Position numbers and translations under genes: made by a program. A DNA stretch of 9,282 nt from a bacterium (GTDB taxonomy: Bacteria > UBP15 > UBA6099 > JAJRTR01), in assembly GCA_024278215.1 (NCBI GenBank), contig JAJRTR010000195.1, positions 1 through 9,282 on the forward strand. Reading direction: 5' to 3'. This document shows positions 1 to 6,016 of this stretch, piece by piece. The notes beneath the pieces are model-generated. The model had not been told where the DNA came from. It did no database searches and worked only from the letters and a program-made list of their open reading frames with translations. Position 1 is the stretch's first letter, and each line of letters opens with the position of its first letter.

Positions 1-19
1 AATTCTGATTCTGCTGCGG

Positions 20-123
20 TCGGCTGCTATTGTCCATAGCTGCGTTGTCGGCGCAAAATCGTCCTCGACGTACTCTGCAAGTACGCCTGCGAGGATTTTA
101 CACCTCCGCCTTGTTCTGAACAA
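20..123. repeat. REP-like hairpin-rich intergenic repeat
   Basis: This non-coding stretch has nested inverted repeats. GCTAT (26-30) faces ATAGC (36-40). A long imperfect hairpin pairs AAAATC (55-60) with GATTTT (94-99), CTCG (64-67) with CGAG (90-93) and CGTACT (69-74) with AGTACG (80-85), around the loop CTGCA. TTGTTC-T-GAACAA is a perfect palindrome at 111-123. The layout, with CGTACT/AGTACG at the hairpin tip, resembles dispersed intergenic hairpin repeats found in many copies in some bacterial genomes. Only one copy is in this window, so its dispersed nature is inferred. It has no poly-T tail, so it is not a standard terminator. Confidence 0.45.
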
Positions 124-456
124 TTTCGCTCGACCTCGCTACGAACATAATTTTGCAATTGGCTCGGTTATGTATTATGAAACTAATGATATACTGATCT
201 TATACGTTTTTAAATTATCGTTTGAATTTCGGGGACATGACCGGCATCACACGAACGCCGTAACACATTTTGCCAACGGCCTGAAGTCCGGGAACTTTTC
301 CGAATTAAGCTCACCGCAAAATGACGATATATAGTATCTTATCAAGATTATCACTTTTCAATTTTGTCGTAGTTGTTTTGAGAACACGTTGGCGATGCAA
401 CAGTAATGAGGGTATATAAAACTGGAAACAAATAACAAAAAAGGGCAATAATAATA
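124..456. other. Intergenic stretch without recognised gene
   Basis: This is AT-rich sequence with frequent stops and no open frame resembling a protein. Only a weak inverted repeat is seen (ACATAA/TTATGT near 146-173). I recognise no riboswitch, tRNA or other structured RNA in it. It may carry regulatory sequence for the gene at 492 or be remnant DNA next to the repeat at the left edge. Confidence 0.4.
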
Positions 457-485
457 GTGACAAATGGGTTTTGTAGTGCTATACT
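457..485 (+). promoter_or_regulatory. Sigma-70-like promoter of the HTH gene
   Basis: GTGACA (457-462, 5 of 6 to TTGACA) and TATACT (480-485, 5 of 6 to TATAAT) are separated by exactly 17 bp. Transcription would normally start 6-8 bases after the -10 box, at about 491-493, which coincides with the ATG at 492. The mRNA would then be leaderless, which fits the absence of a Shine-Dalgarno sequence there. Confidence 0.5.
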
Positions 486-491
486 CTTCTC

Positions 492-977
492 ATGGGGCCG
501 CTAAGAATAGAAAACGAGGTTGTCACCACCCGCGAACTTCTGAGAATGGCGAAGACTTTGCCCGGTGCATGGACAGGGCTGAAAATAGCTGTGCTTATCC
601 TGATAAAGAATGGATGGCGGCCTTCGGAATTGCAGGAAACTTTCGGGCTCAGCAGGCAGACAATGACACGCTGGGTACATGAGGTCAACGACGCCGGAAT
701 AGAAGCGGTGGTGAAAACGCCGCCGCCGGGACGCCCCGGACAACTCACCAGCGAAATAAAGCAGCAGCTTATTGAAGACCTCGACATCGGACCAAGGGAG
801 TTCGGCTATTCAAGAAAAAAATGGAACGCTCCCACACTTGTCAATCATCTAAAGGAACACTACGGTATAGAGGTCAAAGTGAGGCAAGCGAGGAACTATC
901 TGAAAGAACTGGGATACAGGGGTAAGGGAAATGACATATCTTCACTTTTCAACAGGCAGGGAAATGCAGAGAAATAA
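492..977 (+). CDS. Double helix-turn-helix protein, IS630-transposase-like N-terminal half
   Basis: This 161-residue protein has two DNA-binding parts. A first HTH spans about residues 27-64 (SELQETFGLSRQTMTRWV), a Pro/Gly/Arg linker follows at about 77-86, and a winged HTH of the kind found in IS630/Tc1-type transposases covers about 111-143 (WNAPTLVNHLKEHYGIEV). Full IS630 transposases run to about 340 residues and place the DDE nuclease domain after this point. Here the frame stops soon after the winged HTH, and the next 133 bp show no DDE remnant. It is therefore either a decayed transposase fragment or a domesticated DNA-binding protein. The clean frame and a good promoter make a working gene plausible. 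An in-frame stop at 474 limits the start; ATG 492 lacks a Shine-Dalgarno site, and ATG 546 is an alternative. A regulatory role on the downstream gene would be guesswork. Confidence 0.7.
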   Translation: MGPLRIENEVVTTRELLRMAKTLPGAWTGLKIAVLILIKNGWRPSELQETFGLSRQTMTRWVHEVNDAGIEAVVKTPPPGRPGQLTSEIKQQLIEDLDIGPREFGYSRKKWNAPTLVNHLKEHYGIEVKVRQARNYLKELGYRGKGNDISSLFNRQGNAEK

Positions 978-1016
978 AAGGAATGCTATTGCAGGCAAAT
1001 AACGAATCTAACATCC

Positions 1017-1045
1017 GGGACAGCCGGTTTTGTAAAATATATAAT
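1017..1045 (+). promoter_or_regulatory. Promoter of the ThDP-enzyme gene
   Basis: GGGACA (1017-1022, 4 of 6 to the -35 consensus) lies 17 bp before a perfect TATAAT (1040-1045). The predicted start near 1052 gives a leader of about 60 bases carrying the ribosome site AGGGAGGA at 1097-1104. The promoter shows that the ThDP-enzyme gene need not depend on transcription from the upstream HTH gene. Confidence 0.5.
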
Positions 1046-1110
1046 GCCGAAAGTGGTCGTCTTAGGATGATCGACACGAAACAAAAAATACATTCCAGGG
1101 AGGAATAGAT

Positions 1111-2826
1111 ATGGCAGAAATTACAGGTGGTGAACTGCTGATGGAGTGCCTGGCCAATCAGGGCCCGGCACCGGTTTTTGGAATACCTGACGGTGGATAC
1201 AACATAATATATCAGTGGGTGCATGACAATCCCGACCGGGGAATGCACATTATTACCCCTAGGCACGAGGCGGCAGGCGCACACATGGCGGACGGCTTCT
1301 ACCGTGTGACGGGCGTGCCGGCGATAGCCATAGCAGGCGCGGGCCCCGGAGCGGCTAATCTTATATCGGGTGTAATAACGGCGGCGGGCGAAGAAGTCCC
1401 TATGATCGTTATCACGACTTCGAGGCGCAGCGACCTGATAGCTCCGCTTCGCGGTGCGATGCAGACGTTCGAGCAGGTGCGCGCGTTCAGGTCTGTTTGC
1501 AAGGACAGCATCGGAATAATATGTCCCGAGCGTATTCCGGCCGCCGTCGAATATGCTTATAAAAAGGCTATGACGGGTATTCCGGGACCGGTCAACATTG
1601 ATGTTCCCGAAGATATATTCAACTCGAAAGTCAACGCAAGCGAAGCGACGCCCTCGAGGTGTGTGCCTGCCGAATTACTGGCGGCAAACGCTGGAGCGGC
1701 ACCGGAGGCGATCGAAGCGGCAGCGAAGTTGCTGGTCGAGGCGGATGAAGCGATAATACACTGCGGCGCGACGGTTGTGCGTAGCGGCGCGTGGAAAGAA
1801 CTGATAGCGCTCGCGGAATATCTCGGAGTGGCAGTTTGCACAACACCGGGCGGACGCGGCGCGATCCCCGAGGACCATCCGCAGAGCATACCACCGGTTG
1901 CGGGGCTTGCGCGGGCCGCGATGTCGCAGGCAAATGTCCTTCTCGCCGTTGGATGCAAATTCGGCGAACTGGATTTCTACGGCAAGCCTCCGCTGTGGGG
2001 GCTTCCCGAATCGCAGAAGCTTATACACATCCATCGAGTGCCGGAAAGAATCGGCATGAACAGGCCCGCCGATGTTGCGCTCATGGGACACGCGCCTATA
2101 GTGCTCAAGCAGCTTCTCGACAGGGTCAGCGAGCTGACACAGAAGCGCGAACTGCATCCCAAAGTCAAACAGTATAAGGATCTCCAGATGATGGGAGAAA
2201 ACGAAATAGCGGAAAAATACTTCAAGCAGGATGACCCGATGACAACCGGCCGGGTCGTAAAAACGTGTCGCGAATTCTTCGAACGTGATACTGTTTTCGT
2301 GCAGGACGGCGGCAACACCAGCATGTGGGTTGCCAATGTGATGAAGATTCTCGAGCCGCGCACACATCTATGGACAGCCGACTTCGGCCACCTCGGAACG
2401 GGCATACCCTATGCTATCGGTGCAAAACTCGCCAGTCAGGGAACAGATGTCTGCCTCATCACAGGCGACGGCGCGTTCGGGTTCAATATTATGGAACTCG
2501 AGACCGCCGCACGCAACAATCTGCCCATTATCTGTGTCGTTGCTGTCGATAAGGCGTGGGGCATGGAGAAAACCGCACAGGAACGCTGCTTCGGACACTC
2601 GGATTACTATGTGAATGTTCAACATGCAACGGTGAGATATGACAAAATAGCGGAAGCAATGGGCTGCTTCAGCGCCTTTGTCGAAAGAGCAGATCAGCTT
2701 AAGACGGCGCTCTACGAAGCAAAGCAGTCGTGCAAACCGGCTGTCATTCATGTTGCCGTCGATATTGATGCAAACGTCTATCCTCCGGGAAACGACCTGT
2801 GGGTAGGTTCACACCAGGCAAGGTGA
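1111..2826 (+). CDS. Thiamine diphosphate-dependent enzyme, acetolactate synthase/benzoylformate decarboxylase-like
   Basis: This 571-residue cytoplasmic enzyme has the usual three-domain layout and length of the acetolactate synthase-like superfamily. The N-terminal pyrimidine-binding domain carries the activating glutamate, E53, in PRHEAAGAHMADGFYRVTG. A central domain (about 190-340) contains GGRGAIPEDHP. The C-terminal diphosphate-binding domain holds GDG at 452-454. Members decarboxylate or ligate 2-keto acids using ThDP and Mg2+. The second Mg2+ ligand, normally Asn 27 residues after the GDG aspartate, falls on D480 in VDKAWGM, a conservative change. No regulatory-subunit gene lies nearby, so true acetolactate synthase in branched-chain amino acid synthesis is less likely than a catabolic keto-acid lyase or decarboxylase. 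ATG 1111 is preceded by a strong AGGGAGGA. A terminator follows the stop. An amidohydrolase gene lies downstream; a shared substrate is possible but unproven. Confidence 0.85.
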   Translation: MAEITGGELLMECLANQGPAPVFGIPDGGYNIIYQWVHDNPDRGMHIITPRHEAAGAHMADGFYRVTGVPAIAIAGAGPGAANLISGVITAAGEEVPMIVITTSRRSDLIAPLRGAMQTFEQVRAFRSVCKDSIGIICPERIPAAVEYAYKKAMTGIPGPVNIDVPEDIFNSKVNASEATPSRCVPAELLAANAGAAPEAIEAAAKLLVEADEAIIHCGATVVRSGAWKELIALAEYLGVAVCTTPGGRGAIPEDHPQSIPPVAGLARAAMSQANVLLAVGCKFGELDFYGKPPLWGLPESQKLIHIHRVPERIGMNRPADVALMGHAPIVLKQLLDRVSELTQKRELHPKVKQYKDLQMMGENEIAEKYFKQDDPMTTGRVVKTCREFFERDTVFVQDGGNTSMWVANVMKILEPRTHLWTADFGHLGTGIPYAIGAKLASQGTDVCLITGDGAFGFNIMELETAARNNLPIICVVAVDKAWGMEKTAQERCFGHSDYYVNVQHATVRYDKIAEAMGCFSAFVERADQLKTALYEAKQSCKPAVIHVAVDIDANVYPPGNDLWVGSHQAR

Positions 2827-2841
2827 TTGTGCGAATAATCG

Positions 2842-2876
2842 GGGGGTGGGGATAGTTTCATCCCCTCCCCCTTTGT
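2842..2876 (+). terminator. Rho-independent terminator after the ThDP-enzyme gene
   Basis: A 12-bp stem pairs GGGGGTGGGGAT (2842-2853) with ATCCCCTCCCCC (2860-2871), with one mismatch and the 6-base loop AGTTTC. A short T-rich run, TTTGTTATA, follows. It begins 15 bases after the stop at 2826, where an intrinsic terminator belongs. It should reduce read-through into the amidohydrolase gene. Confidence 0.8.
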
Positions 2877-2924
2877 TATAAACAGGCAACATAATATCAG
2901 CCTTGCGCGTCGGACACAGGGTGT

Positions 2925-2938
2925 GGCTTTTAAAAGCC
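2925..2938. repeat. 14-bp perfect palindrome upstream of the amidohydrolase
   Basis: GGCTTTTAAAAGCC is a perfect palindrome lying 46 bases before the preferred GTG start at 2984. It could be an operator for a dimeric regulator or a small hairpin in the leader. No TATAAT-quality promoter was found with it, although TTGCGC at 2903 upstream and the TTTTAAAA core could form a poor one. Confidence 0.35.
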
Positions 2939-2983
2939 GGCAGGGAAGGAAGACAGGGAAACTATCGTGAAGAGGAGACGCTT

Positions 2984-4021
2984 GTGGAAGGTGAAGAAAA
3001 TAGAAAGTTGCTGTTCAGTGACTGCTACAGTCTGACAAAACTCCCATATTTTGATCTTAATGAAAAAGGCGTGCTGACACTGACGCAGGAGGGGTTGCCG
3101 CCCATCGTGGATTTCCACACGCATCTGGCGCTGACATGGCAGTTTTCGCCCCAGGTCGATCTGAACAAACGGACGCCGCGCGTGCTGCACTTCTTCCGCG
3201 AGCGGCATGTCAGGATAGACATGAATATCTATTCGGGCATCAACCTGAAGAACGAACGCCGCGAAGGGATGTTCAAGGAATACGTCGACGGCGCGTTTTC
3301 CAACAAGGGAGCGGTGTCGACCTTTACTGTCCCGAACATCCTTGCCGAAATGGACAGGATGGGTATCGAACACAGTGTTCTGCTGGCTGTCGACACGCCG
3401 GGCAGCCGGCATGTCTCAAAAAGCTATGCCGAAAGCACACAAAACGAACCCCGGCTGATAACATTCTGTGGGGTCAATCCGCGTTCGAGGCGATGGGAAG
3501 AGCATGTCGAAAAGGCTGTCGAGGACGGCGCGCGCGGTCTGAAGATTCATCCTTACATGATGTTCTTTCCGCCCAACCACAAAAAGGTTATGAGGCTTAT
3601 CAGGAAGTGGGGCGAAACCGGCTACCCGATCCTCTTCCACACCGCTCATAACGGACTCGAACCATCATTCCTGCGAAACCTCTCGGACATAGAACTATAC
3701 CGAAAGCCGCTCGAGAAGTTCCCGGATATAACATTCATCCTCGGACATGCCGGAATGGGTTTTTTCAGGGAAGCGGCGGAACTTGCCAGGAATCACGGCA
3801 ACACGTATCTCGAGATCGGCGGACAGCCGCCCGATGACCTCAAGCGTATTATCGACCTGATGGGTGAAGATAAGGTATTGTTCGGTTCCGACTGGCCATT
3901 CTATCCGTTCGCGCTCCCGCTCGCGAAAGCACTTATCGCCACGGAAGACGCGCCCGGCGTCCGCCGCAAAATCCTGTCGGAAAACGCTTACCGTCTCATC
4001 GGTGACCTGTGCCTGGTTTAA
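2984..4021 (+). CDS. Amidohydrolase family 2 metal-dependent hydrolase/decarboxylase
   Basis: The 345-residue TIM-barrel protein shows the amidohydrolase-2 pattern. HxH lies in DFHTHL (H45, H47), followed by GLKIHP (K187, H189), LFHTAHN (H219), GHAG (H255), GSDWP (D303) and a closing NAYRLIGD motif. H45, H47, H219 and D303 are the expected metal ligands, and H255 is near the catalytic site. The family includes ACMSD-like and resorcylate-type decarboxylases, lactonases and hydrolases, so the exact reaction cannot be read. The frame extends upstream to a TTG at 2903, but GTG 2984 is preferred: AGAGGAG (2971-2977) sits 6 bases before it, and the extra 27 residues are basic and unlike the family. 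The gene follows the ThDP enzyme across a terminator, so it may need its own promoter. It ends 36 bp from the convergent gene on the other strand. Confidence 0.82.
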   Translation: MEGEENRKLLFSDCYSLTKLPYFDLNEKGVLTLTQEGLPPIVDFHTHLALTWQFSPQVDLNKRTPRVLHFFRERHVRIDMNIYSGINLKNERREGMFKEYVDGAFSNKGAVSTFTVPNILAEMDRMGIEHSVLLAVDTPGSRHVSKSYAESTQNEPRLITFCGVNPRSRRWEEHVEKAVEDGARGLKIHPYMMFFPPNHKKVMRLIRKWGETGYPILFHTAHNGLEPSFLRNLSDIELYRKPLEKFPDITFILGHAGMGFFREAAELARNHGNTYLEIGGQPPDDLKRIIDLMGEDKVLFGSDWPFYPFALPLAKALIATEDAPGVRRKILSENAYRLIGDLCLV

Positions 4022-4057
4022 TAATAAGGAATTTCCCGGAGCTTCCTCCGTGGCAGT

Positions 4058-5974
4058 TCACTCTGCAAGTGTCGTCACCCACCAATAGTCGGACGTTTCG
4101 CGTGTTGTGCCTGTATCATCCTCGCATGATATAGTGAATATATACCGCGTGGCGGGCTCGAGACCGGACCACCTTATTGTGTGAGTGCGTGATAATTCCT
4201 TTTCGGTTTCGGCGACAGGTTCAAGCTCCATCAGATGTGTGCCGACGCGCAGCCCGCATTTGACTTTTTCATCAGTGATAAAACCGGCTTCCAATGAATC
4301 GATCGATTCTCCGATTTCAATATTACGAGCAACCGGTCCCGGCATGACGTATTCAGAAGTCTTCGTTTCCTGTTTTCCTTTTACCTGGCTGTAGTAGTTT
4401 GTTAGAAACTTTGCGATTCTCGCCGTGTTTCCGGGCCACTGGTTTTTCGGGAGTGTGTCGGCATAGCTGCCAAGGTCGGCGGCGAAATCGAGTGACCACT
4501 CGAGGTGTGCGGGATCACCGCTTTCGACATAAAGCCTGTAGGCCCATAGCGCTCCGTTCGCAAGCCGCCAGGTTTCGGCCGCTCTTTTCAACATTCCCAA
4601 TTCATTGCGAAGCAAGTTCTTATCACTTTCTTTCATTCCGGATACATTATTGATCTCATCGAAAATGCGATCTGAAATCGCGACTGCTTCTGATTTCTCC
4701 TCCATAATACGATTGTAAACATCGACATCGGGATGCGTCAGTTCGGCTTCCCGTTTTTTAAAAGCCGGGTCATAAAGCGCTACGCTGCGACCGGAGAGCA
4801 GGGCAGGGTAGGTGGCCGATGTCGTGAGGTCGCTTCCTTTTTCCAGCGCCCAGAATCCGAGAACATAGTACATCTTCCGTACCGCGTCGAAGCTGTGCTT
4901 ATAGATGTCGAGAAGCATTTTCGCATCTTCCGAATCAGGTTTCAGTCCGAATCTCTTTTCAAACCATTGCAGGCGCAGCGTGTCGGGGTCGGCGTCAGGA
5001 TTTTTCATGAGTTCGTGAAACGAATAAAGGTTTATCTCATTACCTGTGCCGAGCAGGCCTTCCGCGCCGCGCTCGACGCGTGCGACAAAACCGGATACGC
5101 CGTGATCGCGCGCGTACCTGATTCTGTATTGCAGATACTCCGTGAGGTCGGCGGGGAACGCACTCTTGCCCCAGTATTCGCCCGCAAGGTCGATCTCGAC
5201 AACCTGCGGATGTCCGCCCACCGCACCGATCAGACTGTTGTTCGGATAGTATGGTTCCCAATCCTGCGGTACACATTTCGACATTACGCTGAGCCCGTCG
5301 CGCCGCTCGCTTCGTATCAGTCCCAGGCGCACCCACTCGAGCTCGCGCGGCGTGTGTATGAATGTGCGCGCGACGAATTCCTTATGGTATTTTCCTATTA
5401 CGACGTCACCGATAATCTTTACGATCAGAGCTACTCGATCTCCGGCATCGTGTTTTCTGCACCAGGAGCAGGTGCAGAAAAGGCTCCACGGGTCGGGTCG
5501 CGAACTACCGAACGACACGATCACACCGTCGACATCGGGCACCTTCGCCAGCGCGTCGATATACGCCCTCCGCCGCACGGACCAGAATTCGCGGCCGTCT
5601 TTCGTGCGCGGATCGAGGCAGACGGTCATTTGTTTAGTGTTGAACTCATGTGTCCAGATATAAGTTTTTATCCCTTTGTCGCCGGCGCGCCGGGCCACCC
5701 TTTCGATGAGCGCGGCGCGGGCGGCGTCCTCGTTTATCCGGTCTATATTCATAATGATACTGTGTGAAAGCTGGATGTGATTGACACCGTAATCCGCCGC
5801 GAGGTCTATCATCCTGTCGATATGATCTTCGTCCGAATCGTGCAGTTGCCACCCGATGGTACTAAAAGCAGCGGGATCGACGGTTGAGTATGTTGTTATT
5901 GCAAAAGTAATACTAAACAGCAAACAAAAAACAGAAGTGATGAATTTGCCCGGTGTTATTAGCTCATTATTCAC
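4058..5974 (-). CDS. Exported glycoside-hydrolase-like TIM-barrel protein with C-terminal Fn3-like domain
   Basis: This protein of 638 residues starts with a likely signal peptide or membrane anchor (hydrophobic core about residues 11-28). A TIM-barrel-like region spans about 35-320 with IKTYIWTHEF, VDGVIVSFGSS and EINLYSFHELM. An alpha-helical region follows to about 535, and a beta-rich, Fn3-like tail (about 560-638) ends in LEPATRYIFTISCEDDTG. The EINLYSF...NPD...W pattern resembles GH67 and DUF4838-type alpha-glucuronidase-like proteins, but catalytic residues cannot be assigned, so carbohydrate hydrolysis is inferred. CTCSWC (C167, C169, C172) is a tight cysteine cluster, similar to one seen in such barrels, and could bind a metal or form a disulfide. 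GTG 5974 is chosen over GTG 5983 because GAGGTGA lies 5 bases before it. It begins 42 bp after feoB on the same strand, so co-transcription with the iron genes is possible. Confidence 0.6.
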   Translation of the reverse strand: MNNELITPGKFITSVFCLLFSITFAITTYSTVDPAAFSTIGWQLHDSDEDHIDRMIDLAADYGVNHIQLSHSIIMNIDRINEDAARAALIERVARRAGDKGIKTYIWTHEFNTKQMTVCLDPRTKDGREFWSVRRRAYIDALAKVPDVDGVIVSFGSSRPDPWSLFCTCSWCRKHDAGDRVALIVKIIGDVVIGKYHKEFVARTFIHTPRELEWVRLGLIRSERRDGLSVMSKCVPQDWEPYYPNNSLIGAVGGHPQVVEIDLAGEYWGKSAFPADLTEYLQYRIRYARDHGVSGFVARVERGAEGLLGTGNEINLYSFHELMKNPDADPDTLRLQWFEKRFGLKPDSEDAKMLLDIYKHSFDAVRKMYYVLGFWALEKGSDLTTSATYPALLSGRSVALYDPAFKKREAELTHPDVDVYNRIMEEKSEAVAISDRIFDEINNVSGMKESDKNLLRNELGMLKRAAETWRLANGALWAYRLYVESGDPAHLEWSLDFAADLGSYADTLPKNQWPGNTARIAKFLTNYYSQVKGKQETKTSEYVMPGPVARNIEIGESIDSLEAGFITDEKVKCGLRVGTHLMELEPVAETEKELSRTHTIRWSGLEPATRYIFTISCEDDTGTTRETSDYWWVTTLAE

Positions 5975-6016
5975 TGCTGTCACCTCGTGTACTTTATAAA
6001 ATGTGGGTACAGGTGT

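Noticed and set aside
55-99. CRISPR repeat or intrinsic terminator
   Set aside because: There is a single copy with no spacer array, and no poly-T follows the stem, so a REP-like repeat is the better description.
1675-2367. A 230-codon minus-strand frame inside the ThDP-enzyme gene
   Set aside because: It is entirely opposite a clear enzyme gene. Its Arg/His/Cys-rich composition is typical of a shadow frame.
1111-2826. Bona fide acetolactate synthase (ilvB) assignment
   Set aside because: There is no small-subunit gene alongside, and the VDKAWGM motif differs from the NN-x-x-x-GM motif of characterised acetolactate synthases. Only the superfamily is safe.
4022-4057. Possible bidirectional terminator between the convergent genes (AGGAA at 4027-4031 facing TTCCT at 4043-4047)
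   Set aside because: The stem is only five pairs with a long loop. A weak T-rich run exists on only one strand, so it is not supportable as a terminator.
4733-5767. A 344-codon open frame on the plus strand opposite the glycosidase-like gene
   Set aside because: It is antisense to a gene with a signal peptide, recognisable domain pattern and ribosome site. Its product has no recognisable domain and looks like a mirror frame from biased codon use.
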